Assembly (NCBI GenBank): GCA_013398275.1 | Contig: VZSE01003090.1 | Coordinates: forward strand, 186,001 to 250,000 | Direction of reading: 5' to 3' | Length of the DNA stretch: 64,000 nt | Source of the DNA: Promerops cafer | Taxonomy: Eukaryota > Chordata > Aves > Passeriformes > Nectariniidae | Shown here: piece by piece, positions 1-14,645 of the stretch | Layout of the letters: every line of letters begins with the position of its first letter | Numbering within the stretch: position 1 is the first letter of the stretch | Notes under the pieces: model-generated | What the model saw: only the letters and a program-made list of their open reading frames with translations | What the model was told of the DNA's origin: nothing | Database searches by the model: none | Position numbers and translations under genes: made by a program

Positions 1-3000
1 TCCAGCAGCTTACATTATAGTGGGGTTAATTCAATCAGTGCACAAAACCACGTCAGTGCATCGGCTGAAGGCTGGCTGGATGCTGCTTGGAGGTATGGAA
101 AGTCATGAAGAGCTGGGTGAGCCCTGTGATGTCCTCTGGGAGGAAAGATGCTCTGGGGAGGAGCTGATTTGGAACTTGGAGCCAAGCTTCCCATCCTTTG
201 GGAAGGAAAGGAAATTGACAGTTGTCTTCTTTTGTGGCATTCAGGAAGGATGAAACAACTCTGTATGAGATAGATCCAAACTCCCATCATAGGCAGGAGA
301 CCTGAAGAGCTATCCTGCTGACTGCTTTAGTTGTCCACGTTTATTTATTTAGAGCCATTTAAGATATCCTGTAATAGGCCCCAGCTTCCAGCTGCCACTT
401 GGGAGGGAGAAAGGTCATGTTTAATATTTGGCAATTCTGTGTAAATATATTGGATACCAGAGGCAAAGCTGGCACTAGACATCTGAGTTTAGCCAGCTAG
501 TTGGTGTGCCAAGATGTCTGTTTTGGGGTGAAGTGGGCAGGTCTCTGGACTCCACTGACTGTAACAGAAGCCTGGACATCCAGTCCACATGTGGACACCT
601 CCTAGGTCTCCTAACCTGCAAGGGGAATACTATTGTCCTTTAAGATGTGCCCCAAGACAAGACTGTGTAGTGTCCTTTAAGATGATACATTAAAAATGGA
701 TTGATATTAACATTGTGAAAGTTCTTTGACCTCTTTTTAAGAATGAGGGGTCTTAAAGTGGAGCTGGAGTTGCATGTGAGAATGTGAGCTTCAGCCCTGC
801 TCTGAGCCAGCGTGGTGGCTCTGCAGAGCGGGGCAGAGCCCGCACAGGCGGCGTGGCCCCCGAGCTGGCTCACACCGCGGCGTGTGCTGCTGCCAGCGCC
901 AGGCGGGCTGCGCAGAGGGACCTCATGGGGACAGCCACTGGCCTGGCATCGTGCACTGGCTTGTGCACAAGGCTGTGCAGAGAACACATCTCAGATGTTA
1001 CTGAAAATGCATTACACATCTTTTTTCTTTTTTTTTTTCCCTTTCCTTTGCCTTAATTTTATTTTTTTTTTTCCCTCAGAAATCATTTCCTTCTGAGTAT
1101 GTGAATTTACTGCAGCAATAATTACTGTTTGCTTAAATGTACAAGAGAAGCACAAGGAGCCCCTAGTGTCTGACAAGGATGCTGTGGCAAAACAAATTAA
1201 AAATAGAGACAGAAAGCCAGAGTGCAGAGAGAGAGGTTATTACGCCAAGGATGACAATGGCCCTCTGAGACAAGTCTGAAGTCTTCTGAGGTTTGACTTA
1301 ATACCTCAATAAGAAAAAATAATTTCCATGCACGATATCAAAAACTTGTATTTAGCTGGTGCCTTAAAGTTGTTGGTGTTTCTAGATATAGGCATATGAG
1401 AAAAGAAACAGTCCTCGATGACAAAGGACTACAGCATGAGGTGTAATCAGACAGGAAATGAGAAGGGTATATAAGATCACAGGTATTTTGTCTCAGTGTT
1501 GGAGTAGGACAGATGGACTGTCTCTGTATCCCCAGATGTTCTTAAAGAGAGAAGGAACTGACTACAACTAAGAGGTTTTTTATCTGAAAGTCAGTACCAG
1601 TATGTTTTTTCACCTCATATAAACAAAGAAAAAGAAGGGTTTGTTCTGCTTCACTGGAGCAAAAAAAATAGCACAATGGAGTTCCATTCAGGCACACAAA
1701 TAGCAACTGTCCTGTGACTTCTCTATTTAAATGGGTATCCATGGTGAGATTTGCCTCGCTCTCAGTAGATGGCTGCGGAGCAGTGCTGTGGTTCACACTG
1801 CAGGCAGGGAGGAAAAGGCATCTGAAAAATTCCCCTTGCAGTGAAAGAATGAAGAAACGCACCAAGATATCAAGTGTCCGGTGCACCACGCTGCAAAACA
1901 TGATGCCTGTGTTCTCCACCACTGCTTTACTGTCCCTTCACACAGCTTTTCCAGGCCCATTCCAATTAAAAGTATTCTGTACTTGCAGACACAGCCCTGA
2001 CCAACAGATGGTACGTAAATAGGTGTAAAAACTGCAGCATCACAAGGGGCTTCCACACCAGGCTGCATTTCTTGTTTGCTTTCTTCTTTCTGCATTGGTA
2101 GTAGAGATTAGTAATCTGCTCTATGATAACCAAGCCTGGACCGGACCCCTCCAGGGTCTTGCCCAGCTCAGAGCATACAAGGATGACCTGGTACTGTAGG
2201 AACCAGTGCAGATGTCTGCTGTGCAAGTGGCCTCTAGCAGCAGAAGGAAAAGAGGAGCTGGGAACAAGATTGCTGGACTTCTTGAACCACTTATTTTCTG
2301 GGGAGAGCAGCAGACCTGCCTAAAATTCAAGATCCTACTGGTATGGCATCAATGCTATTTATATAAGGGATCTGTGAAATAAAAGTAAAAATCAGCTAAA
2401 GAAGTCTGAGCTAATGAATGATGACTTCCTGGTGCTGGAACAATTATTACAATTGATGACAACAAAGATCAGCTGTCTTACCAAATACAAGCTTTGAAAA
2501 ATGGTACCTTATAACTCCAAAATAAGCCAAAATTGGATCAAGGAGTTAAATACAAAGATATTACCCTTGGGACTGTTATTTGTATTCTGCATTAAAATAC
2601 TGAGGGTTCACACTTTTCAGATCTTATCAGCTAGAAAGTGTCATGTATCATTTAAAAGTGTTATATTCTGCTAGTAAGTTAAATGTAAAATCCTCTTATA
2701 AATCATGACATTCACTGTAAAATTATTAGCAATGCTAATGCTGATACAAATTGTAAGATACTGATACACCAGTGTTAATACATTGAACTTGAATTCATCA
2801 AAACCAGTAGAAAACCTGTTGCTGACTTTAAGCGAGACATGGATCTGACCTATACATTTTTAAAAGGTTATGCCGAAGTGCTAAAAATGGAAAATATTAA
2901 TAAAGATGGAATCTCTCTTTGCTGTCATCGAGGCAAAGCCCCCAAAGCTTCCATATGTACCTTTTACCATTCATTGTCATATTTTGCTTCCATGTCAAGC

Positions 3001-6000
3001 CTGGAAGCAGACTTATCAGTAAGCATTTGGTTTATTCAAACCAAGTCAAGAGTTAGGTGCTAACTCCAGCTGCTACCAATACAGCAGCCATTGAAATGTG
3101 AAAGCACAGTTCAAAGGACCTAATTTTGAAAGTGTTTTCCTATGAAATCCAGCCAGCTTTTGAAATCAGACTTTCACTGTCTACCCTAAACCAGCCAAAT
3201 GTTACAAAATCGGGAAAGGCAGCTAAGGAATCCTGCTGGTGTAGAATGATTATCTTGCATAGCTTCTCCCTTGTCTGTCAGGGCATGCCAGGGTAGGTGT
3301 TTGTGGTGTGCCGTGGTCCTCACTGTTCTTTAGGTCTGTGCTCAGTGTGGTCTCCATGGACAGGCTGCCCTTTTATTTGTGTAGCAAGTACGGGCAACCT
3401 CAGCAGTGCTGGCAAGAAGGACTGGACAGGGGGAGCAAAATCAGATGTCTGGGGTGCTGCGAGGGAGAGGCGGGCAAGGTTTATCAGGAGATGGTGGCAA
3501 ACCAAAGCAGGCAGAGGTGGATGCTGGTGCAGTCCTGAGGGAGGGCATGGGTGTGACAGCAAACCCAGCGTGAACCAGGTGCTGGATGGGTCTGCGCTGG
3601 GGAGGCGCAGGCAATGCCTGCTGGTTTTGATCTGTGCTAGGGAAGCAGATGCCTGTAGAATCAGAAGAAAACTCTTGTGGTTTCCAAATGCTCATATATA
3701 GCATTCTAGCAAGCTGGAGCAGATGGCAGGTCTGACTACCCTGGGCCCCATTTCTGGGCAGTGGCTGCAAACCCTTCAAGCCTCTTTGAAGAATGGTGTG
3801 GGTATGCCTGCTTAAGGAATGGCATCCCAGGGTTTCCTGCTCCCTTCCACTGTCGATGTCTGGGTTTTGTGGCATGCTTAGCACTCTGGAACACAGGCCC
3901 AGTGCTGGTGCCACAGTCTGGAACAGCCCCCCTGGCCTGCACTGGCAATTGCCAATATGCCCCAGGTTGTTCAGCAGGGGTAGGGTGGGTGTGGCTCCAA
4001 GCCAGAGGAGTTACTCTGCTTCTCAGGTGGAGACATGTGAGGGCAGACATAGCTGGACTGTTTGAATGCCTTCCAGAAGATAAATCATCCGTGAGCACTG
4101 CTGAAGTGAACTCAGCAAGCACAAAAAGTAGGGCACAGCTGACTTTCCGTCACCACTCAGAGCAGCAAAGTCGAAGATGTTTCAGAACAGCCTTGGTCAC
4201 TGACTGGGAGGATGTCCCAGCCAAGGGTCACCACCAAATGCATCCACCTTCCCAGCATGGCTGAGGGCTGAGACAAGCAAGACAAGTTTTGTGGCACCAG
4301 ACTATTCCTCTAGAGAAGCCAAAATAGACGCTCTTTTCCCTTTGCAGTTTGAGAGGACCTGTATAGAGGAGGTGAAATTGGAAGCAGGATTTGACCTTTT
4401 TATGCATGTAGTTTACACAGAAACCTACAATGTTAAAGGGATAAACCAATGTTAAAGCTTTGCTTATTAGCTTGTAGCAAATCTCAGTGTGCAACCACAG
4501 AGCTGTCTTTAGGCAAATACTGTCTTCTCAAGTGAGCCGCCTTAGGTTCTCCAGCTGTTGCTAGATGGACTTAACATTTGTATCTTTCATGGTGTATTAT
4601 GTGTATCTTTGTCTTTGGAGACAACTGAAGCCAAATTTGTCTATCTTACTAGCCATGTGGCAAGTAAACCCTGTGCTTGGCTTTTGTACAGGTCTCCATC
4701 ACAGACAAAAAGGGAAAGGAGGGAAAAGGCAAGAAGAATTGAAGGGGAAGCTGGAGCCAGTCCTGCTCAGTCCCCCTTTACAAAGTCCCATTTTGGGTGA
4801 CTTGAACCGGCACAGAGTGTGGGGCTTTGGCAGTTTTCTGGAGGTTCCCCAGTGAAACTGACTCTAACAGAAGGAGATGAAAAGCAACTCAAAGGGACAA
4901 AGCTGCAAATGAAGTAATAGGAAAATAAAATGATGAGAAGAGGAAAGCACCTCTGAAAGCTGGCAAGTGGAAAATTAATTTCAACCTGAAACTGCCACTT
5001 TACCAGGATGAAATCAGAGAAGTTCTCTCAGGAAATAAGCAAAATGCTCAGAAATCCAGGTTTCAACAGTGAAGTTCAACGTGAGCTGCAAATGCCTCAG
5101 GGAAATGGCAGGCAGATCAGCAAATAACGAATTACAGAAGTGAAGTCAGGATGTATTAAAAGCCTCAGTACCCCTTTGAGATAACATTTGCTTTTACCTG
5201 GAGAGGTTCCTGAGAGGGTTGTGGGAGCTTGAAAGAAAGCACTAGCTTCAAAATTGCAAACCTCAGAAGCAGGAAGAAAATAATTGCCTCCCAAAGAAAC
5301 ACGTAGGTAAGAAGATGCCTCCACTGGGAGAGGTCAAGTCAGTAACAACCATGTCTTTAGTCATCACTGAAATCCTGAAATCAGAAAGGCGGTCATGCAA
5401 GACAAAAAAGAATTGCTTAAAGGGCTGAAATATTTTTCTCTATATTAAAGGCGGGACCAAGCCATGAAGTACAGCTCTGACTTGATCTCCAGATTCAAAA
5501 TTCACAAAAGATTGGACTTGGGTTTTTCTGGGCTGGGCAAATTCCTCTGGATCTCTCTGAGTTTGGTCATGTTTAGATCTTTGGGTTTTTTCATCTCAGG
5601 TTTTGCTCCAGACCTAGACGGGTGTGTAAAATCCTCTACAGAACAGAACCAAGAGCAGATTTGGGGCACATGTATTTTGTGTTGTCATGCACCAGCTCTG
5701 AAGAGCCAGGCCACTGTTCCATTGTTACTGTGCCTGTGCTCATCCTGCCTTTTGTTGAATGTGGTAGCACCACACAGTTGCTGCTAGCATTGCAGGTGTA
5801 CATTCATGCATCTATAACTATAGGGATACTAACCACAGTGAAGGCTGGTAAGCTTTTGGGGCTGAGGGCATAGATGGAAAGCTCTCTTTCCTCACCAAAC
5901 CCTGCACTCATCAGCTAATCTCATCTTGCTGGGACACACAGTTTATTTCTTGGAGGCATCACCATGGGAAGCCACACTACAGGATGACATGGGGACAGGA

Positions 6001-9000
6001 GGAACCGCTCACCATCTGTCCGCCTCCACTTCCTCATATGGGGACTCAAACCCATCAGTCATCCTGACCCAGGACCATTTTGGGCTCCTCTGATTCCTCC
6101 TGTGTGTTAAAGAAAGGGAGGGATGCTGCTGTTAAGGAAGCAGGAAGGGTTGGAGGGAAGGGCAGTTTGTGTGTTCCCCCAGAGGAGCGCGGGAGGGAGG
6201 AGCCATGCCTGCACAGTGGCTCAAAGCACAGCCACACTCAGCACTGCTGGCTGGGACATGTGACTGGTATTACAGGTAGTACTACTGGTGCTACAGGTAC
6301 TATTAGTGCCTATTAGCTGTGGTGCTGTTTGGTGTCCTTTCAGTCATGGCCCTGCGGGATGTCACCTGTCACTTCCGCAAAGCCTCTGATGTGCAGACAG
6401 GTTGTGCTCCTGCCGCACGGCGTGTGGGCAACCTGCAGCTGCCTGCTCCTCCACACTCCCTTGCTCATGGCAGCACACCACAGCATCCTTTTGAGGATCA
6501 TACTGGGATATTCAGCTCCTGAGGAGCTGTAGCCCAGGCCTCCCATGGGGGATGGAATGCTGGAAGCCATTGAGTTGTTGCAAGAGGATGCCAAGGAATC
6601 CTTATGGTGATTTCTGTACGTGGAGGGGCAAAAGCTGCCATGGCCAATATGTACCTAAAAGTGTATGAGCAGTGCTGGAAGGGGAAAGGGTGGCATGGAG
6701 GAGGAATTAGGCAAGGGTGTTGCTAGAGAGGTCAAGATATGTGGATGGAAAACACCAAAATTGGAGAGAAGTTGTCTGGAATATCCTCCTCATCAATTTC
6801 TTCATTTTGTAGAAGGACAAGAAGCCTGTCTTCTAGGTGAATTTTAACTTTATTGGGTAAAGATTTCCTGTCTTTTTGATAAATTCAGCCAAAAATGTCA
6901 GTGAACAGCAGCAGCACAGTCTTGCATGTTCACAGATCTTTTACAGCTTGTTTTTACCATGGCTGGTTTCAGACACATAGGAAGGACCTCTTTCCTATGT
7001 TCTCTTCTCTTACAGAAGCTTTTGTCCAGGCATACCCAGGCTGTTTGTATTCTCAGACAATAAGCTGCAATATCCAGAGATTTCAGTCAAAGGTCAAGGT
7101 CCTGTTGTGCAAGGCAGGATATTTTTCCCAGAAGTTAGTTCCTGCCCTGAAGAAGTTCCAGAGACCAAAGAAGACTCTGGCCCAGCTGATGACAGAGAAG
7201 TAGAAGACACTGGTGAGACACTTACAATTAGTCTAATGAGGATCAATCAGATGACACCAGCTGCCTAACCATTGTCAGGTCATTTTATGGGCATTACAGC
7301 AACAGCATGGTTGTAAAGAGAAATGATAGGGGTATTAAGCAATGGCTACTTTCAGGACAGGCTTTTTCCACTCATGAATGCAGGTTTATGAAATAAAGTG
7401 TAGAGTAACAGCAGTTCACTGGGATATATCCAAAATGTCTGCTGCCTATTTATTGAGTGCTGCAATCTCCCATCTAATGCCCACCTGGTGCCTTAGTAAG
7501 GCCCTGATTCCTGTGCACACATTCAGTATAATTATCCCCATTTATACCTTGTCTACATGCAGTACAAAAGTGAACCAAAATTCAGTCTTTCTAAGTCCAG
7601 AAAATACAAGCACAGAATCAATTATATTGCTAGAGGAGAATTCTCACCATTGGAATTACCTGCTATTCACAAGCAACTTTTTTTTTTTTTAATCCAAATC
7701 CTTCTGGGGGGAGTCCATCCAAATTTCTCACAATGGTTTATAGAACATCCAGCTACTCACCTCTGCTTTGCATTCACTGCCACTAAGCAGTGAGTAGGTC
7801 CTGTGAGTAGTTTTTCACTTTGCAGTCTCTCCATGTTCATACATAATTTTGCCAGGGTGAGGTTATTTCCAATAAGGAAGGAATGTTCATGCACAAATGG
7901 CAGTAAGTTGAAACGTGCGTTGAGCCAGCCTGGAACTTGTGGTTTAATAATCCCTTAAGACATTAACCAGGAAGGGACATTTGCCTTCTTGTGTGTTGTA
8001 TAAAACTTAAAAGAGACCGAGGGAGGGATATGAATTCATTATTCATGCATTATTCAGCACTCATTATTCTTTCCCCTTTGCTAAAGACTGCACGAGTGTC
8101 TGAACTCACTCTAGTCAATGGAAGTTCAATCACTACCAGCAGTAGACCTCAAAGCACATGTTGGCTGACCAGTGCTGGTGTCTGGTCTGGGGGGAGCTGA
8201 ATCCCCCCCTCCCCAGTAAGCTGGTGGACATACGTGTTCAGTGATACAGCTGCCTGTGAGCTGACCTGAAACTGTGCATTAGATGTTGTGTATTGTCAGC
8301 AGGTCAGAGAAACAATGTGCTTATGGAGGTTTTATCTCTGGTGCTGCTGAGCTCACTGTAGAGAGGCTATGAAGAAACAAACTCACAGGCCATAAAAAGC
8401 TGAAAATTATGTTGTATGTAAATGAAAGGTCGTTTGCCTGTGTTTGGGATGAAAGACCTGCTATAGCTAATTCTTGGAAGGAAAGGTAACTTGTGAATTT
8501 TTCATATGCCTATTTCCAGGATTAGTGCATCACTTAATTTATTCTATATGTGATATGAAGAGGTTAAAGAGATGCAGCATAAAGGCATGCAAAAAGCCAC
8601 ACTCTCTATCCAGATATATTATCTATTAATAGATCATGTTACATGCAAATATGCTTGACGCTAATATTTTTAGCTAAAATACAAGCAATAAATACTGTTC
8701 TCTAAGGCACAGGAAGTACATTCAAAACTAGTCTGTTTTAGTAGATTTCTTGTGTCCTTGATGGACTTAAAGTTAGATAATCTACATACCTGACACACTT
8801 TAAGCAACCAAGGCAAAGGAAGGTGTGAAAAACTTCTCAGCATTGCTTCTTTGAAATCACAAGAATACTTTTCCAAAATCACAATGCCTTTTCTAGTATT
8901 CACTCTCAGTACATTTATATATCCAATTCTTTTTTTCCTCATATGTGCAATCTAATACCAAATCTGACTGAAACGAGAAAAACCTATTCAGCACAGTGGC

Positions 9001-10780
9001 TAAGCAGTTAAAAATGTCATTCAACAATTTGCCAGGTCACTGTCACAAATATGTTGCTAGGTGACTGTGGATGTTATCAGCCTCTAAAATACATGCATTT
9101 TCCAGATGTATTCATTAAATCATTTTCTGTTGAGTGATTCTGTGGTACAATGAAATTGAACGCCTTATTAAGGACCTAAATATTTTTACATATATAATGT
9201 AATCTGAATTATATTGAAAACTGTCATTTGTTGTGTAAGTGGAGGAAAGGGATCCAAATTTGGGAAATTTGACTAAAGATTTCTAGAGATTCAGCTCCCT
9301 AGAAACTGCAATTTTACACTATCCTCTTGGGTTTTGTAACTTCTGTGCATACCTAATGCTCACATTCTGCATCTAATTATTCTACAGCTGATCCCTGTTA
9401 ATTGGCATTTCTATCAGCTTGTGATATGACTCATTAACCCTTTGGAAAGCAGTCTTTCAAAAGTTAATAACCGTAGAGTTTGAAGCTTCAGGCTGACGTA
9501 ATACCCAGTCATAAAAACACTGGCAGTGAAGTATGAGCTTCAGGCAGTTTCAGATGTCATTCTGGGAGCCAATTGTATCAGTCACACGGAGTTCACCCCC
9601 AGGTCAAAACCCCAAAATTTGGGCTGGTTTTCCAGGTTCCTGTTCCTGGCAGTGGCAACATCATCCACGCAGAGGTCGATGTCTCTATCAAAGTGAGCCA
9701 GAAGAGCTGCCAAACTCCTGGCAGTGTGCACTGATGACATTGGAAATGACTAGGGCACACATTTGGGTACTGAGCTCAGGTATAAAAATGTGTGTTAAAG
9801 GGTTCTAATCTGCAAGCTGACTCCACACTTCAAATAATGGGGGCAATAACTGGATACAGCTATCTTCTATAGTGCAAGTCAGATCTACAAATTCATTCTG
9901 GCCTCAATATCTACAAATGTACATTGAGTAGATATGAGGCAGGGTTCAAAGAATGTGCTACTGGTTGCATTTTTCCTAGAGCTTTGAACTGTAACATCTG
10001 TGTGTGCTCCCTGGTTCAGTGTTCATCTGGAATGATCGAGAGATTACTCGGAGTGGTTTGGCAGGGACTTGCAAGATCACACTTTTCAGCTCAGACCAGC
10101 CTGCATCAAAGGTATTTACACGTGCATGGATCTAAGTGTAAACTGTCCAGAGAGAATAATGTGCTAGTGTTAAATCCAAAATTATCTCCTCTGGCTCAGG
10201 GAGTTCCCGGGCCATGAGTGATAGCAGACTGAGTGTTTATTCTGAGAAAATACTGCTATTTATTATTTTTCTGCATTCAGCAAATTTTTCCCTATGCATC
10301 CACTTTTGCCCACATATCAGAGGTGACCTGGTCTCTGTGGCCAGCTTTATGTTCTTAGGCCCGTGCAGCACTGACTCTTTGTGACAGTCTACGTGATTTC
10401 CAGCAGCATAGGGAGTTCATGTCATTGGTCTCCAGAGGGTAGTAATAGGTAAAGAAGGAAAATATCACAAAATAAATCCTTAATCTTTCTGGCAAAGCTG
10501 AAGGGAGGGCAGCAGTTAGTGAGGTTTATGGTTACTGTAGGTGCAGTTTTTAAGCATAGCTTAAATAGTTGTATGTGTTATGCCTCAGCTAAGTGTCTTT
10601 TACCACATCAAAAAAAAAGTTCAGACAACATATAATGTTCTCTGTTCTAGAAGAGTGAGGTAGCACTTCACGGTCTGTCTGCTGGAGGTTGTGCTGTCAT
10701 GCCATTGCTCCAGGGAGAAGTGGTATTGGAGGAGATTCATTGCTCTTCCTCTCAGCTTTGCTGGCATGAGCTAATGAAAC
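1..10780. other. Intergenic or intronic DNA with no recognisable gene
   Basis: No reading frame here resembles a protein I know, and none has a convincing exon structure. Open frames (for example 3761-4264 on the plus strand) are short and of ordinary composition. A small GC- and CpG-rich patch lies at about 810-930, followed by a long T/C tract at 1018-1078 ending in cag. Much of 8400-9500 is AT-rich with TAATTA-like words, as expected of non-coding vertebrate DNA. If the CpG island at 19.1 kb starts a leftward gene, this stretch would be its first intron; that is inference. Confidence 0.6.
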
Positions 10781-11139
10781 AGGAGACAGTGGCCATGAGA
10801 TGTGGCTTGGGATGTTCAGACTGGACTGTGTGACATCTTGAGATCCCTTCCAGTCAACATATCTGGAGTCCATAGAAGGCCTACACTCACCTGGGTCAGT
10901 AACTCAAGGCAGCTATTCCAGAGCATCTCAAATGGCTTCACACATTTATGTGATGGCAGCTGTATTGTGTCCCCTCATCAGCAAAATTAAATGAGAGTAA
11001 TGCAGCTGAACTGGCTGTTTGACAATTCACCAACCAAGCAGGTGGATATAGTCCACACCCTTTGGGATAACCTGGCATATCTGACCTGCTCTTCAGATGT
11101 CACTTCAGAAGGACCTGTGTCTATTATAGATTCATATAG

Positions 11140-11697
11140 TGCCGTTTTGAAGGGGGTGATTCTGCCCCTTCTACTCTGCTTTTGTGAGGTCCCACCTGGA
11201 GTACTGCGAGCAGTTCTGGTATCCCCAACATCAGAAGGACATGAAACTGTTGGAATAAATCCAGAGGAGGGTGATGGAGTTGATAAGAGGACTGGAGCAC
11301 CTCCCCTGTGAAGACAGGCTGACAAAGATGGGGCTGTTCAGCCTGGAGAAGAGAAGATTGTGTGGAGACCTCAGAGCAACCTTCCAGACTCTAAAGGGGA
11401 TCTTCTGGGAAGCTGGAGATGGACTCTTTTTCAGGAACTGCAGCAATAGGACAAGGAGTAATGGGTACAAATTGAAAGAGGAGAAATTTAGGTTAGGTAT
11501 TAAATGTGGTTAGACAATGGGATGAATGGTTTGCCCAGGGAGGTTGTGGATGTCCCAGCCCCAGTGTTCAAGGCAGGGTTGGATAAGGCCTTGAGCAACC
11601 TGGACTAGTGGGAGGTGTCCCTGCCCATGGCAGGGGGGCTTGGGACTAGATGGTCTTTAAGGTCCCTTTCAAACCCTTATCATTCTATGATTCTATG
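11140..11697 (+). mobile_element. CR1 LINE 3' fragment (non-LTR retrotransposon)
   Basis: This is a CR1 3' end in forward orientation. Broken frames encode the typical C-terminal CR1 reverse-transcriptase tail (words such as LIRGLEHLP and LFSLEKRRLCGDL). They are followed by the diagnostic 3' end, where the octamer ATTCTATG is repeated at 11682-11697. The copy is 5' truncated and mutated, hence immobile. The block at about 10800-10870 (gatcccttccagtc) may be the 3' end of a second, older CR1 lying directly upstream. Confidence 0.9.
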
Positions 11698-12393
11698 GGT
11701 ATCTCATGTGTCCAGAGATATCTCCAATGACAGGACACACTTGTCCTTAGGAAACTGAATCAAGCCCTGGATGTCTCCATCCAGGGTGAACAAAAACAAT
11801 TTTGCTTTTTCATCTGCAGCACAGAAGGTGTCAGGTTATCCTTAGTGGCCTGTTCACCTCAAATAATCATTCTCTGCAAGGCTGTGGTTGGTAGCTTTAG
11901 CTTGCAGAATCCCAGCACCAGGTCAAAAAACCACCCAAGCGCTCCAGTGCACAAATGATGATTTGGGATAAAGCCCTACTGTCAGATTTCATTTGTTCAA
12001 CAACTGCAGTTGCCTAACCAGGGCCACAGGTCAGGCTCATGTGCACAGTAGCTCATTTACACATTGTTTGGGTTTTGCCTCGTTCTTTCTACTGTCACTC
12101 AAAGTGGAGATGGGCGTAGGTACCGGGCCTGCCGGCTTTTCGGGGAAAAGCCACCCTTTAGCAGTTCCCACGGTGGCAGGACAGGGGGTGACACAGCCTG
12201 GATCCCACTTCCACTGATGTTTTAGGACATTCAGGTCCTGAGGGACCAAAGGAACCCTCAGTGCTGAAAAGCATCTGTCACAAGGCCAGGCACAGAAGGA
12301 TGAGCCCTCGGGACAGTAAGGTGGTCTCTAAAGTTAAAATTACTTAAATGAATTGTTACTAGAGTGCAATTGCTGTAGCTTCCTTGTGCTATT

Positions 12394-12535
12394 TCCCAGA
12401 AGCCTGGATACCCTTGGCTTTTCTCAGTACAGACAGTGGAATATCTTAAATAAAATATGTTTCTATTGACATTTCTTTTAGTGCAATGTCAGAAGTTTCC
12501 AGAAAGATGCTTGAACTGTAGAAATTTAAGTCAAT
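12394..12535. repeat. Copy 1 of an old direct repeat
   Basis: This segment aligns by eye with about 14500-14645 over some 140 bases. Shared words in the same order are cccagaagcctg, cttttct, atctt.aataaa, gtgcaatg, gaagtttcca.aaaga and ctgtagaaat. Identity looks like roughly 65-70%. I do not recognise the family, and no terminal repeats or target-site duplications are visible. Confidence 0.6.
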
Positions 12536-13153
12536 ATTAATTAAATTTAAAATTAATTCTCCATTTTGAATCTGAGCAATTGATTGCCCTGATCTTGGAG
12601 TAAAAGTTCCAAAGAGACCTTCCCGTGTAAGGATAGAGATGTGCTCCACACACTGGAGATGGAGGGAGTACTGTAGGTACAGCCAGCCTGTTTCTCTGGA
12701 AATCAAACCACCTGAAACTTGGCTGTGCTATCAGAACACTGCTGCCACTGCCAAGGTCCTCTCTGCATATTTAAATTTACACCAACTCTGTGTTGTGACA
12801 AAGTGCCAAGCACTGATGGGAACCTTCTGTCTCTAGTAAGAATTTTGGACACATAATAACAACAAAGGATTAATATAGCTTCGCTTGAAAGCGGAATTTA
12901 AATGAGGTTATTTAGGAAAAAGCAATCTTATTTCTTTGAAATACTATTTCATTATATGAAAATATAATGAATTAACATTTATCTGGAAAATGCTTTTTTT
13001 GGTATTTCATGACAACTTTTTAGCATTTCTAGACTGAATAATATTTTCTAGAATATATTTATTCTGGAATAAGCTTTTTGCAGGTTTGAGTGATACAATC
13101 AATCAAGAAACTGACTGTGTATGTTTAACAACACGAACAAGGAAAACAGCAAC

Positions 13154-13185
13154 AGTAATAGTGGTAGTAATAATAATAGTAATAA
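13154..13185. repeat. Imperfect TAA/TAG trinucleotide microsatellite
   Basis: A run of TAA and TAG triplets (agtaatagtggtagtaataa and onward) sits in AT-rich non-coding DNA. It is a simple repeat with no sign of coding use. Confidence 0.8.
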
Positions 13186-14499
13186 ACCCAACTTAATTCT
13201 GAATAAACTGAAAAAGTGGAAAAACTCAGTTTTACATTTTGTCTTTTTTTTTATGACACACACACAAGTTTCTGATGCATCATTCGATCCTGTCTTACAA
13301 ACCACTTCAATATACTGAGATTTACAGGGATCTGTTTAGTTTATCCTTGTTCTGAGAGTCAGTTTGATTACAGCATATAAGCATTATCAGAGGAAAAACA
13401 AAACACTGTAAACTAAGAGCTATTTAACAGAGAAAAGAACAACACAGAAAAAAATTGACTTAAAGCTTTATTAGCAATGAATACTATTTTAACAACACAT
13501 GCAGATGAGATCACAACAGATTACCCAATGAAAATGGTGTCTTCTCCATTAGTTTTTGTCTTTAAAGAGGCACTTGACTGTCAAGGTGATGGTGAGCTCT
13601 TCTGCAATAGTCTTGTCTCTGGACCACTCTGTGGGACTGAGGCAGACCTGAGGAAACCTGCCCTGGGGGAAAAGACCAGAATATTAAATTTTCCTTTTCT
13701 AACACAATTCCCTAATCACCATTGAGCAATTATCCCTTTCCATTTGCTCTAAAAGGAAAACAAGTGATAATGTAGATTAACTTAAATGGCTAATGATCAT
13801 TCAGAGATGTAGGGTTGACAAGAGTTTTCCTAAATTAAGCAGACTGGATCCTGCTGTGATATAAACACTCTCCTTTGTGACCAAGGCTTTAGTATTTCTC
13901 TCTTGAATTCAGCTTTGCTCAGTCTTCCAAAGGGGCTGCACATAACAGCACCTCTGGACTGGCAGCCTGATACATTTAAAATAAGCTTTGTTATTGGTGG
14001 GTTGTTGTAACTGTCACAGAATTTTTAAAAGTTACATTTTCCTACAGCCCACTAGAGAGGTGTTAAGTCATTAAAATAATGCGTGGTGTGTTTATTTATT
14101 TATAAAGGACGTATTAATTGTAATTTAATGGACCAACAAACTTCGCTGTTTCAAAATAAAAGTACGTAACTTGGATGTGCTTTCTAAAGCTGTTGCACTG
14201 GCATCTGCTGTTCAGACTATTAATACTTTAATATTTTGAAAATGTTAATGTCCATTGCACACATACATGGGCACCTCAATTCGCTCATTTTGGATGAGGT
14301 CATGACTGTATAAACAGAGACATTTCAGAGAAATGTACTCACTGGTTCATCTTCAGCACAAAACACCAAATAATAAGGAGCTAATATTTTGATTTTTCAC
14401 ATGAAGCACTGCAGTACAGTCCCACTCATTCCAAGATTGGTGCTGAGAGGAGTGAGACAGCTCTTGCAGGATGTACCTCCCTTGCTGTGTGTGGTTCAT

Positions 14500-14645
14500 G
14501 GTGCTCCCCAGAAGCCTGCACATTCTTGCTTTTCTTAGAATGGATGTTGAGTTATCTTTAATAAAGTGCACTCCTACTGAGATCACTTTTAATGGTGCAA
14601 TGGTGGAAGTTTCCAAAAAGACATTTAAGCTGTAGAAATCTGGGG
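14500..14645. repeat. Copy 2 of an old direct repeat
   Basis: Partner of the segment at 12394-12535, in the same orientation about 2.1 kb away. Similarity begins at cccagaagcctg and ends at ctgtagaaat; flanking DNA on the right is unrelated. It could be two copies of an ancient interspersed repeat or an old local duplication. Confidence 0.6.

Noticed and set aside
1018..1082. Strong-looking splice acceptor (long T/C tract ending in ctcag)
   Set aside because: The sequence after it has early stops in context and resembles no protein; no partner exon is visible.
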